Shown piece by piece: positions 9,375-18,363 of a stretch of DNA of 64,000 bases (its first letter is position 1; the number at the start of each line of letters is the position of its first letter). The notes beneath the pieces were generated by a model. That model searched no databases. It saw nothing but the letters and a program-made list of their open reading frames with translations, and was not told the origin of the DNA. Source of the DNA: Lewinella sp. LCG006 (lineage in GTDB: Bacteria > Bacteroidota > Bacteroidia > Chitinophagales > Saprospiraceae); contig NZ_CP160680.1 in assembly GCF_040784935.1 (NCBI RefSeq), forward strand, positions 6,677,802 to 6,741,801. Reading direction: 5' to 3'. Position numbers and translations under genes: made by a program.

Positions 9375-10466
9375 ATGGAAAAACTCATCCGTCAATTTTG
9401 GTGGAAAGCACTAGGAGTTCTCATTCTGCTCTACGTTTTTGTTGTAGGACTACTGGTTCCTTTAAAGCCGGGCATCACGGTGGTGACGCCTTCTTCTGCG
9501 GTTACGGGTCAAGAGCTGATTTTGGACATAGAGGGGTACAATACCAATTTTGATAAAGCAGAGGATACCCTGCGCATGTGGTTAAAAATGGACAATGAGC
9601 GTAGCCTTGCGGCTAACCGTATCGAAATAAAAGGGCCTCGTCACGCTACCGTAGCATTTCTTATCCCCGACTATCTGCCAAGTACTCAGCGTGTTCAGGA
9701 TTTCGCGCTCGTCATTGACAACCCAATTGATGGTGCAGCGGTAAGGCCCAACGCCGTATTGGTCACGCAAGACTCGATTGATCCCGACCAGGGAAATCAG
9801 CTGTGGATAAACGAACCAATGAATGCCTTACACGAGCAGAAAGGTATTACGTTTCCCTTTCGAAACATTTTAGGAGAAACCATTCGCAATACTTATTTCC
9901 ATGTGTCCTTATGGCTGGCGATGATGATTATTTTCATTGCAGCTATGGTGTACAGTATCAAATATCTTCGCCGATTAGAAAGCCGTTATGACTACTGGGC
10001 TTCGGCGCTGACGAGTGTAGGCCTACTTTTAGGTGGCTTAGGCTTACTTACGGGGGCTATTTGGGCCGAATACACCTGGGGGAAATTCTGGAGTTGGGAC
10101 ATTAAACAGTTTACAACGCTGATTGCCCTACTCATATACATGGCGTACTTTGTTTTACGAAGTGCCTTCCCCGACGAGGCCCAACGTGCGCGGATTTCAG
10201 CAGTATATAACATCTTTGCTTTCATTGCTTTAATTCCGTTGATTTACGTCCTGCCTCGCCTTACAGACAGCCTTCACCCCGGCAACGGTGGCAATCCGGC
10301 CTTAGGAGGAGAAGACCTTGACAATACCATGCGGATGGTTTTTTACCCCGCTGTAATTGGCTGGACACTTATCAGTTGCTGGATCGCCAGTTTACTCTAT
10401 CGGGCCTCTCGCTTGGAAGAATATATTTGGGACAAATGGGACGAAGGTGACACTATCGAAAAATAG
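9375..10466 (+). CDS. ccmC: CcmC/CcsA-type heme-handling membrane protein
   Basis: A cytochrome c assembly protein that binds heme at the outer face of the membrane. The tryptophan-rich signature WGKFWSWD lies at about residues 235-242. Candidate axial heme ligands are His176 (YFHVS) and His301 (SLHPG), flanking that motif as in CcmC. The 363-residue length exceeds classical CcmC (about 240) because an extracytoplasmic domain of roughly 130 residues sits between the first helix and the conserved core. It lies in the ccmB-ccmC-ccmD order, probably one operon. Confidence 0.92.
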   Translation: MEKLIRQFWWKALGVLILLYVFVVGLLVPLKPGITVVTPSSAVTGQELILDIEGYNTNFDKAEDTLRMWLKMDNERSLAANRIEIKGPRHATVAFLIPDYLPSTQRVQDFALVIDNPIDGAAVRPNAVLVTQDSIDPDQGNQLWINEPMNALHEQKGITFPFRNILGETIRNTYFHVSLWLAMMIIFIAAMVYSIKYLRRLESRYDYWASALTSVGLLLGGLGLLTGAIWAEYTWGKFWSWDIKQFTTLIALLIYMAYFVLRSAFPDEAQRARISAVYNIFAFIALIPLIYVLPRLTDSLHPGNGGNPALGGEDLDNTMRMVFYPAVIGWTLISCWIASLLYRASRLEEYIWDKWDEGDTIEK

Positions 10467-10550
10467 TTCAGCCAAACAAACAAAAGAAAGCCTTTAAAAA
10501 GTGGCCGTTTTCTAAAAAATATCGACTTTAGCCGCGCAAAATAATCCATT

Positions 10551-10769
10551 ATGAAAGCTGCAAACTGGATCCTTACTGCATTCCTCGTATTTTCTTGCCT
10601 CACCACGGGTGCTGCTCAGACTGGTTCAACCGACTTTATGCGTAGCATGGGAAAAATGTACGTCGTAGTAGCGGTGATTGTAGCCGTATTTATTGGGCTT
10701 ATTTTGTTCTTGGTCGTGCTCGACCGAAGACTAACCAAAATTGAAAATCAAATTAATGACCATGGCTAA
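10551..10769 (+). CDS. CcmD-like small membrane protein
   Basis: A 72-residue protein with an N-terminal hydrophobic signal-like segment (residues 5-22) and one strong transmembrane helix (about 37-60), followed by a charged tail (DRRLTKIENQ). This fits the CcmD role as a small heme-exporter subunit. The call rests on the helix plus tail pattern and on position after ccmB and ccmC; sequence conservation in such short proteins is weak. Its stop overlaps the start of the dehydrogenase gene. Confidence 0.8.
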   Translation: MKAANWILTAFLVFSCLTTGAAQTGSTDFMRSMGKMYVVVAVIVAVFIGLILFLVVLDRRLTKIENQINDHG

Positions 10770-12189
10770 TAACCAGCCGGACGTATTTTACGAAAGTGTA
10801 CAAAAGTACTTTGACAATGCAGCCATCCATACGGGTCTACCCGATGGTTTACTGTCGCAGATTAAAGCGTGTAATGCTGTTTACCGAATTCATTTCCCGG
10901 TAAAATTCGGAAATGAGGTAAAGGTAATCGAAGCTTACCGTGTGCAGCATAGTCATCACCGTAGTCCAACCAAAGGAGGTATCCGTTACAGTAATCACGT
11001 CAACCAGGAAGAAGTAATGGCCCTGGCGACCTTGATGACTTACAAATGTGCTATTGTTGACGTACCTTTTGGTGGCGCCAAAGGCGGGGTAAAAATCAAC
11101 CCTTGGGAATACACCCCCGGGCAATTGGAAAAAATTACTCGCCGCTATACCACGGAATTGATTCGCCGTAACTTCATTGGCCCAGCCATTGATGTACCAG
11201 CGCCTGATTATGGAACGGGACCAAGGGAAATGTCGTGGATTTACGATACTTACCGTTCTTTTCACAGCGGCGACATTGATGCTGCGGGCTGTGTGACGGG
11301 AAAACCTGTTACCCAAAACGGTATTAGAGGTCGTACGGAAGCTACCGGACGGGGCGTATACTACGGTATTCGCGAAGCTTGTTCTGTTTCTGAAGACATG
11401 AAAAAACTGGGCCTTACTACTGGTACCGAAGGAAAAACGATGGTCGTTCAAGGCCTTGGTAATGTAGGCTCCTACACCGCCATGATCTCACAGGATGAAG
11501 GTGGTATCTCTATTGTAGGTGTTTCGGAAGTTGAAGGTGCTATTTACAAGAAGGACGGCATCGATATTCATGACTTGTTGAAGTTCCGCGCCGAAAACGG
11601 ATCTATTCTCAACTATCCAGGTGCGAAATCGTTCCCGAAAGAACGTCGCCGGGAAGTGATGGAATTTGAATGTGATATTCTCGTTCCAGCAGCACTAGAG
11701 AACCAGATCGATAAAGAAAACGCAAAGCGGATCAAAGCCAAAATTATTGCGGAAGCGGCAAATGGTCCAGTAACAGCCGAAGCTCAAAAAATTATGGTTG
11801 AAGCAGGTAAAATGATTTTACCTGATCTTTACCTTAATGCAGGTGGTGTTACGGTTTCATATTTCGAATGGTTGAAGAACCTATCGCACATGCGTTTTGG
11901 TAGAATGGACAAGCGATTTAACCAGCAAACTTACAGCAACATCATCAATGTTGTAGAAGAACTTACTGGCAAGTCCGTCAATGATGCCCAGCGTGCGATG
12001 ATTGCCCGTGGGGCCGATGAGATTGATCTCGTTCGCAGTGGTCTGGAAGAAACCATGATTGTTGCGTATCACCAAATTCGTGAAATCCAAAAGCGCAAGC
12101 GTAGTATCAAAGATTTACGTACAGCAGCTTTTGTCAATGCGATCAATAAAATAGCCAGCGATTATACCTCTTTTGGCATCTGGCCATAA
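10762..12189 (+). CDS. Glu/Leu/Phe/Val-type dehydrogenase, probably glutamate dehydrogenase
   Basis: This enzyme reversibly deaminates an amino acid, most likely glutamate to 2-oxoglutarate and ammonia, with NAD(P). The substrate-binding block SPTKGGIRY and the glycine-rich PFGGAKGGV with the catalytic lysine are present. DVPAPDYGTG and the Rossmann segment VVQGLGNVGSYTA are also intact. Length from ATG 10762 is 475 residues, slightly longer than many GDHs. ATG 10756 and TTG 10741 are alternatives in the same frame. The start overlaps the ccmD-like stop by 8 bases, so it is probably translated from the same message. A strong terminator follows at 12221. Confidence 0.9.
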   Translation: MANNQPDVFYESVQKYFDNAAIHTGLPDGLLSQIKACNAVYRIHFPVKFGNEVKVIEAYRVQHSHHRSPTKGGIRYSNHVNQEEVMALATLMTYKCAIVDVPFGGAKGGVKINPWEYTPGQLEKITRRYTTELIRRNFIGPAIDVPAPDYGTGPREMSWIYDTYRSFHSGDIDAAGCVTGKPVTQNGIRGRTEATGRGVYYGIREACSVSEDMKKLGLTTGTEGKTMVVQGLGNVGSYTAMISQDEGGISIVGVSEVEGAIYKKDGIDIHDLLKFRAENGSILNYPGAKSFPKERRREVMEFECDILVPAALENQIDKENAKRIKAKIIAEAANGPVTAEAQKIMVEAGKMILPDLYLNAGGVTVSYFEWLKNLSHMRFGRMDKRFNQQTYSNIINVVEELTGKSVNDAQRAMIARGADEIDLVRSGLEETMIVAYHQIREIQKRKRSIKDLRTAAFVNAINKIASDYTSFGIWP

Positions 12190-12220
12190 GATAATAAAGG
12201 TATTTTTCCTGCGTTTAGTT

Positions 12221-12261
12221 ACCCGTTGGTAGAGAAAGTCTCCGCCAACGGGTTTCTTTTT
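12221..12261 (+). terminator. Rho-independent terminator after the dehydrogenase gene
   Basis: ACCCGTTGG (12221-12229) pairs perfectly with CCAACGGGT (12245-12253) and is followed by a T-rich run. Confidence 0.85.
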
Positions 12262-12413
12262 ATATCAAGGTTTTACCGAATTTTATTAAAGTCTACCCCT
12301 CTAAATAAGATTGGAAATAAAATTTTGATAGGCTTTTTCTCAAAATGATTGTAATTTATTTCAAAGCTAACTATCTTAGCTTTTTCTTTTGATAATCGAA
12401 TAATAAACTTGTG

Positions 12414-12887
12414 ATGGCAGATAAACTGGATAAAATTGATCTCAAAATTTTGAAGATCCTCCAGGAGAACAGTAAAATAACCAACCTAGACCTCTCCAAA
12501 AAAATTGGCCTCTCGCCTGCACCTACCCTTGAGCGTGTCAAGAAGCTGGAACAGAGTGAGATTATCCAAAGCTACCATGCCCAGGTAAACCCTCAGTCTA
12601 TTGGGTTGAATGTCAAGACATTTGTGCTGGTATCCTTGGCTTGGCAAAAAGAAAACGCCCTTAATCATTTCCTCGAAAAGATTAAAGGAATTGAAGAGAT
12701 TGTGGAGTGTTACATCATTACCGGTGATGCTGATTTCCTCATCAAAATTGTTTGTCAGGATATTCCTACCTACGAGAAATTACTTTTCAAAACACTTTCT
12801 CAGATTGAAGAAATTGAGCGTCTAAAAACACTCATGACCCTTTCTTCGGTTAAAGACAGTAAAGTACTTCCGTTTAAGTACGAGTAA
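12414..12887 (+). CDS. Lrp/AsnC family transcriptional regulator
   Basis: A 157-residue one-domain-pair regulator. Residues 1-60 form the AsnC-type helix-turn-helix (LDKIDLKILKILQENSKI...LSKKIGLSPAPTLERVKKLE). Residues 65-150 form the RAM ligand-binding domain (VECYIITGDADFLIKI). Lrp-family members sense amino acids and assemble into octamers. Being next to the amino-acid dehydrogenase suggests that gene as one target, but this is inference. ATG 12414 is preferred over the GTG immediately before it. Confidence 0.93.
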   Translation: MADKLDKIDLKILKILQENSKITNLDLSKKIGLSPAPTLERVKKLEQSEIIQSYHAQVNPQSIGLNVKTFVLVSLAWQKENALNHFLEKIKGIEEIVECYIITGDADFLIKIVCQDIPTYEKLLFKTLSQIEEIERLKTLMTLSSVKDSKVLPFKYE

Positions 12888-12903
12888 CTGCCTTCTTTGC
12901 AGC

Positions 12904-12937
12904 CCAATAGCAGTGCCCTTATTTGCACTGCTATTGG
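12904..12937. repeat. Perfect 13-bp inverted repeat downstream of the Lrp gene
   Basis: CCAATAGCAGTGC (12904-12916) and GCACTGCTATTGG (12925-12937) form a perfect stem with an 8-base loop, 16 bases after the Lrp stop. There is no T-run on either side, so it is either a processing or 3'-end stability hairpin or a factor-assisted terminator. Confidence 0.7.
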
Positions 12938-13036
12938 ATACCTCCCCCCCATTGTACTTGTCCCTGTATTGAAAAAATCGGCCTCAATGGTCGAATTCCT
13001 ACCGTTACTATTTAGTGTGCTTCCCGTCAAATCTAG

Positions 13037-13044
13037 TATCTTTG
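13037..13044 (+). promoter_or_regulatory. Predicted -7 promoter element of the choice-of-anchor L gene
   Basis: TATCTTTG, a perfect TAnnTTTG match. The leader to ATG 13112 would be about 60 bases. Confidence 0.55.
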
Positions 13045-13111
13045 GACTACCCTTATCCAAGGACTTTGCTTGCATTTTTTGAATAGTTTTTATCAGGAAC
13101 ACAACTTCAAC

Positions 13112-16100
13112 ATGAACAAACTCCTAACTCAAAGGATGGTATTTATACTTCCTTTGGTGCTACTCCTTTGGGGTCCGAACAACCGAGTGCAGGCACAATC
13201 GGATACAATCTCGGCAGTAAGTAACACGGATGGTGAATACTTAATCAGAGAAATTTTCCTGGGAGGAGGAGAATGTTTCGAAGTATCTAATATTCAACTT
13301 CGAGGTGAGGTAGGTCAAGCAGGCGTTTTCACCAATGGTGCTGCCTCCATCGGCTTTGCAGAAGGGATCATCCTTTCTAATGGCAATGTGGAAGAAATTA
13401 TGGGGCCTAACCTTGGATATACTCTTGGTGATGCCAACACCCTTTCCACTGGTTATGGTGTTACCAATACTGATCCAGATCTAGCCACCCTATCCATGCT
13501 GGAAGGCGACAACAATTCTAATTTTTTCGACCCTGTAGTTCTTGAATTTGACTTTGTTCCTACCCTAGATAGCATCTCTTTTGAGTTTGTTTTTGCTTCT
13601 GAAGAATATTGCCAGTTTTCACTTAGCTCCTTCATTGATTTATTTGGCTTTTTTATCGACGGGCCTGGAATCACAGGCCCTTTCACGAATAATGGGATCA
13701 ATATTGCTATTGTTCCGGGTACTAACCAAGCAATAACAGCTAGAAGTATTAGCCCTTTTTTCAACAACACCTTCTATCGCAACAATATACCTCCCGGACA
13801 AGTAGGTTGTAGCCTCAACCAACCCGCACCGGCCTCTGATTTTAATGCCTTTGATGGGTTTACCGTCCCTTTGGTTGCTTCGGCAAGGGTCATTCCTTGT
13901 GAGACCTATCACATTAAATTGGTGGTGAGTGATCGTGGCTTTGACGATCAACTTGATGCGGCCGTTTTCCTGAAAGCCAACAGTTTTGCAGCAGGACTTA
14001 CTTCACGTATTGCTAGTCAGGTGACAGGGCCAAGCCAGACCAATGACACTTCTTATGAAGGGTGTGGCTCTACTTCCATAATTTTTACTCGAGGAGATTC
14101 AGTGCTCACCAATGATCTTACCGTCTTTTATAGCCTCCTACCGGGCAGCACCGCTACTCCTGGTGTAGATTTTACCGCACTCCCCGATTCTGTTGTTATT
14201 CCGGCTGGCGTCTTTGCTGATACGGTGGTCATTGATTTCTTTGCTGACGCAATTATTGAAGGTCCGGAGAGTTTTACGATAAAACTTAGAAATCCTTGTG
14301 ATTGTAGTGAATCCGAACTCACCATCACCATCCTGGAGACAACGCCTCTTACGGGTAGCATAATGGGCCCTAATACGGTCTGTGCCGGTGATGGATTGGA
14401 GTTGGTCGCAGTCCCCAGTGGAGGTACTGGAGAGATTTTCTATGAATGGTCTAATGGAGATCAGGATTCTATCTTTAACGGTATTCCCCTTACTGATGAC
14501 ACCATCCGCCTAGTGATCACCGACGAGTGTGGTACTACCCAAATTTTAGAACATATTGTCCATGCGCAATCTCCTCAGGGTATGCTAGATGGAGACTTTG
14601 TCCTATGCGATGGTCGCCCTGATGTTTCGCTTCCGATCACCTTGACGGACGGCACCAATTTTTCCTTCGATTTGCTGGATAATGGTTCACCCACCACTTA
14701 TACAAATATACCCGGTGGTGTTTTCCAAATCCCCATTACCAATACTGGCGTTTACCAACTGGCTAACCTCAGTGCCGATGGTTGTAACGGAACGACAGAA
14801 GGCGAAGCGCAGGTACTCGTTGTTGATATTACTACGACCGCCCAAATTGACACCATCGACTGCTTTGGTGCGGCAAATGGGACCATAGCGGTTGCCCCTA
14901 CTGGTGGAACTGGCGTTTACAATTATATATGGAGCCATCAGGCTGGATTAAATACGGCGATAGTTGACAATTTAGATGTTGGCACTTACAATATTTTCAT
15001 CAACGATAGCAATGGTTGTTTAGACACCCTGTCCGTCACGCTCAGTCAACCTCCCCTACTAGAAATTGCTATTGATACCCTCAACCTCTTGGCTGACTGC
15101 CAGACCTTAGGTAGTCTCCAAGGCCAGGCCAGCGGTGGTGTTGCCCCCTATACTTTTAGCTGGTCCGATGGCAGTATGAATGCGCTCAATGATAATTTGT
15201 CAAGTGGCACCTATACCCTTAGTGTAACGGATGCTAACAATTGTTTAAGCACCCAATCCACCACCATCGTTGGCGACAGCTTACTACCAGCAGTAATCAT
15301 CTCTGCACTGGATTCTTTAGATTGTGGCACTACCAGCATTATTCTTGATGCCAGTAACTCTAGCCAGAATGGGAATTACACCTATCAATGGACGGATGCT
15401 GCGAACAATGTGATCCCGGCGCCCGATCCTTTTATGCTAAATGTCAGTACACCTGACACTTACACTTTAAGTATTTTAGACAACGATAATAACTGTTCAG
15501 CTTCCAACAGTATCCAAGTTGATGTTTATCCCTCATCATTGGCTCCGGTCATTAGTGGACCGAACAGCCTCAACTGTACCCAAGATACCATCCAATTAGG
15601 CATTGCCAATCCTGATCCAGACTGGACGCTGAGCTGGGAAGATCTTAATGGTGTTGCTTTGGCTGGCAATGTCACCACTCTAGATGTTTTTACTCCAGCT
15701 ATGTATATACTGGTTGCTTCCCAAAATGGCACAACCTGTACGGGTAGAGATACCATCACCATCACAGGAGATTTTGTCGCGCCGGAGCTTATGCTTGTCA
15801 ATCTACCCGATACCCTGGATTGTGACCAAAATCAAGTGAGTATAGATGCTAACATCTTGAGTGGATCTGGCAGCTATAGTTATCAATGGTCAGGCCCCAA
15901 CGGAGGAATTGTGGGCAGTACCCAAACTGAAGATATAATAGTTGAGGAACCTGGCGACTATCAGCTCATCATTGAGGATCTTAGCAACGGCTGCACCGAT
16001 ACCTTAATGAGTACTGTTCTGGAAGATTTATCCTCACTGACCATCGCCCCCATACCAGATACGTTATTAAACTGTTTCTTCCCGATGATCAACCTGACAG

Positions 16101-18292
16101 CCACTAGTCCTAATACTGGCAACCTCAGTTTTAGTTGGGAGAATCCCCTGGGAGTGATCATTAGTAACTCCGCTACCGCACAAATCAGCACCCCTGGTAC
16201 TTATCAAGTCTTACTTTCCGATGCCGACAATGGATGTTCACAAATGGCTCAAGTGCAAGTAGCTATTGACACCATCGCCCCGAGTGTAACGCCCAATTTG
16301 CCTGGGGATCTTGATTGCCTTAATGATACGATAATCTTAAGCACCCTCCCCGGGTTGGCGCATTACACCCCTATTTGGAGAAATGCGATGGGAGATATTT
16401 TACCAAGCACTAGCTGGGAACAAGCTGTTGGTCAGGCGGGTGGATATTCCCTTACCATTAGAGATCAATTGAACGGTTGCCGCAGTACTATTCTTTTTGA
16501 TGTAGGTATCGATACTATTCCACCCGTGATTGATTTCTTACCGGTTGATACCTTGACCTGTAGTGTTGATACTACGGTATTGATTGCTGTCATAAGCAAT
16601 GGTTCTGGCAACTACGATTACCTGTGGACCAGCCAGCCCGGTGCTATTGTAAGCCCAACTGACTTGAGTAGTATTGAAGCGGTATCGGCGGCAGTTTATA
16701 CCTTAATCGTTACCGACCAACGCAACCATTGTACCGACACTTTAAGTATTGATGTCATAGAAGACAAACAACTCCCTGAATTGCCCCTTTTAAACGATAC
16801 TATCATCAACTGTTACGCACCTTCTGTTACGCTAATGGGTAGCAGTCCTTCCATGGTAAACCTCGCTTATAACTGGCAAGATGAGAATGAGCTCGTGTTG
16901 GGTAACACCCCGGATCTTTTCGTTGATCAGGCAGGAAATTATACCCTGCAAATAACCAATACAGACAATGACTGTACCGATGAAATCAGTATCGAAGTAA
17001 GTGATGACTTTTTGGCACCAATGGCCAACGCTGGAGAGGATTTAACGATAGGATGCTTTGCGACAACAGCTACTTTACAGGGAGAGGAAGGCCCTACCAA
17101 CTGGGTACCCAGCTGGATAGCTCCCGATGGTAGCATCCTGAGTACCGGCAACTGGCAATTGACGACTGGCCTCATTGGCAATTTCCAACTTAATGTCATC
17201 GACACCCTTAATGGTTGTGTTGCAAATGACCAAGCAAATATCGCACTTGATCAGGATGCCCCTATTGCTGAAGCTGGCCCCAGTACAACAATTCTGGATT
17301 GTTTTTCCGGTACTGCCCTCATTGATTTGAGCAATTCCAGCCAGGGAAATAATATCATTTATACCATTGTTGATGCTGGCGGAACCACGGTAGTAGAAAG
17401 TACCCTTCCCAGTTTTTCTACCAGTATCCCTGGCAACTATTCTCTCATCGTCACCAATACAGATAATGATTGCCAATCTACGGATGCCTTTAGCATTGTC
17501 ATGGAAGAGCCAAGCATTGATGCGCTGATTACCAACAACATTGCTTGTAATGAAGAAACGGGCAGTATCATTTTTGACGTGGTAAGCAGTGGTAGTCCGC
17601 CCTATTTGTACAGTATAGATGGCGGGGATACTTTTGTCAGTGAACCCGTCTTCTCTAATCTACCTACTGGCACTTACGACCTTGTAGTCCAGGACCTCAA
17701 TGGTTGCGAAGCACAAAGTGTGACCAGCATCAGTCAGGCACCAGGAATCGACATGGTATTGGAAGAGCAAGTGGAATTAAAGCTAGGCGATCAGTATACC
17801 CTGAAACCGCTTTTCAATCAACCCAATAACCAGATCGCCAGCATACAATGGAGCAGTGACCCACAATTGAGCTGTACGGATTGCCTAAACCCTATTTTCA
17901 CCGCAACGCAAACGACTTTTCTTGAAGTAGTAGTCACTGATCTTAACGGCTGTACCTCCACGGCGAGGATACTTCTACTGGTGGATGAATCCGTACCCGT
18001 TTTTGTGCCCAATGTGTTTTCACCAACCAACCAAGATGGTACTAATGACCGCTTTACCATTTATGGTGACCCACAACAAATCATCACTATATTATCCTTA
18101 AACATCTTTGATCGTTGGGGTAATCAAATTTTCGTTAACGAGAATTTTCAGGTCAACGATCCTTCTCAAGGTTGGGATGGAAAAGTACGGGGCCAAGCCC
18201 TTAACAAAGCCGTTTTTGTATACTGGGCAGAACTTTTACTCCAAAACGGAGAAAGGACAATTATCAAGGGAGATGTCTTCCTAATGAATTAA
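13112..18292 (+). CDS. Giant secreted repeat protein with choice-of-anchor L domain and type B T9SS sorting domain
   Basis: A 1726-residue exported protein. After a signal peptide ending near RVQAQ it has a choice-of-anchor L domain (about 30-293; FEFVFASEEYCQF is typical). A Calx-beta-like segment follows (300-410), then SprB-like repeats. Residues about 733-1470 are nine tandem units of ~82 residues, each opening with a (L/I)-x-C motif and containing a W pattern and N-G-C or N-D-C. One more SprB repeat and the gliding-motility C-terminal domain (1627-1726, FDRWGNQIF) close the protein. The C-terminal domain predicts export by T9SS. No SprF gene follows, unlike the first adhesin. ATG 13112 gives the signal peptide. 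Likely an adhesin or surface filament; the ligand is unknown. Confidence 0.9.
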   Translation: MNKLLTQRMVFILPLVLLLWGPNNRVQAQSDTISAVSNTDGEYLIREIFLGGGECFEVSNIQLRGEVGQAGVFTNGAASIGFAEGIILSNGNVEEIMGPNLGYTLGDANTLSTGYGVTNTDPDLATLSMLEGDNNSNFFDPVVLEFDFVPTLDSISFEFVFASEEYCQFSLSSFIDLFGFFIDGPGITGPFTNNGINIAIVPGTNQAITARSISPFFNNTFYRNNIPPGQVGCSLNQPAPASDFNAFDGFTVPLVASARVIPCETYHIKLVVSDRGFDDQLDAAVFLKANSFAAGLTSRIASQVTGPSQTNDTSYEGCGSTSIIFTRGDSVLTNDLTVFYSLLPGSTATPGVDFTALPDSVVIPAGVFADTVVIDFFADAIIEGPESFTIKLRNPCDCSESELTITILETTPLTGSIMGPNTVCAGDGLELVAVPSGGTGEIFYEWSNGDQDSIFNGIPLTDDTIRLVITDECGTTQILEHIVHAQSPQGMLDGDFVLCDGRPDVSLPITLTDGTNFSFDLLDNGSPTTYTNIPGGVFQIPITNTGVYQLANLSADGCNGTTEGEAQVLVVDITTTAQIDTIDCFGAANGTIAVAPTGGTGVYNYIWSHQAGLNTAIVDNLDVGTYNIFINDSNGCLDTLSVTLSQPPLLEIAIDTLNLLADCQTLGSLQGQASGGVAPYTFSWSDGSMNALNDNLSSGTYTLSVTDANNCLSTQSTTIVGDSLLPAVIISALDSLDCGTTSIILDASNSSQNGNYTYQWTDAANNVIPAPDPFMLNVSTPDTYTLSILDNDNNCSASNSIQVDVYPSSLAPVISGPNSLNCTQDTIQLGIANPDPDWTLSWEDLNGVALAGNVTTLDVFTPAMYILVASQNGTTCTGRDTITITGDFVAPELMLVNLPDTLDCDQNQVSIDANILSGSGSYSYQWSGPNGGIVGSTQTEDIIVEEPGDYQLIIEDLSNGCTDTLMSTVLEDLSSLTIAPIPDTLLNCFFPMINLTATSPNTGNLSFSWENPLGVIISNSATAQISTPGTYQVLLSDADNGCSQMAQVQVAIDTIAPSVTPNLPGDLDCLNDTIILSTLPGLAHYTPIWRNAMGDILPSTSWEQAVGQAGGYSLTIRDQLNGCRSTILFDVGIDTIPPVIDFLPVDTLTCSVDTTVLIAVISNGSGNYDYLWTSQPGAIVSPTDLSSIEAVSAAVYTLIVTDQRNHCTDTLSIDVIEDKQLPELPLLNDTIINCYAPSVTLMGSSPSMVNLAYNWQDENELVLGNTPDLFVDQAGNYTLQITNTDNDCTDEISIEVSDDFLAPMANAGEDLTIGCFATTATLQGEEGPTNWVPSWIAPDGSILSTGNWQLTTGLIGNFQLNVIDTLNGCVANDQANIALDQDAPIAEAGPSTTILDCFSGTALIDLSNSSQGNNIIYTIVDAGGTTVVESTLPSFSTSIPGNYSLIVTNTDNDCQSTDAFSIVMEEPSIDALITNNIACNEETGSIIFDVVSSGSPPYLYSIDGGDTFVSEPVFSNLPTGTYDLVVQDLNGCEAQSVTSISQAPGIDMVLEEQVELKLGDQYTLKPLFNQPNNQIASIQWSSDPQLSCTDCLNPIFTATQTTFLEVVVTDLNGCTSTARILLLVDESVPVFVPNVFSPTNQDGTNDRFTIYGDPQQIITILSLNIFDRWGNQIFVNENFQVNDPSQGWDGKVRGQALNKAVFVYWAELLLQNGERTIIKGDVFLMN

Positions 18293-18351
18293 AGATGACT
18301 CAGTAAGTCAAGAAAATCCCGTAGAATGCTCGTTTTTGGCAAATTTCTCAG

Positions 18352-18359
18352 CACCTTTG
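18352..18359 (+). promoter_or_regulatory. Near-consensus -7 element immediately before the rRNA methyltransferase gene
   Basis: CACCTTTG matches TAnnTTTG except at the first base. It ends 4 bases before ATG 18364, so transcription would start at about the start codon. Confidence 0.35.
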
Positions 18360-18363
18360 CGGG

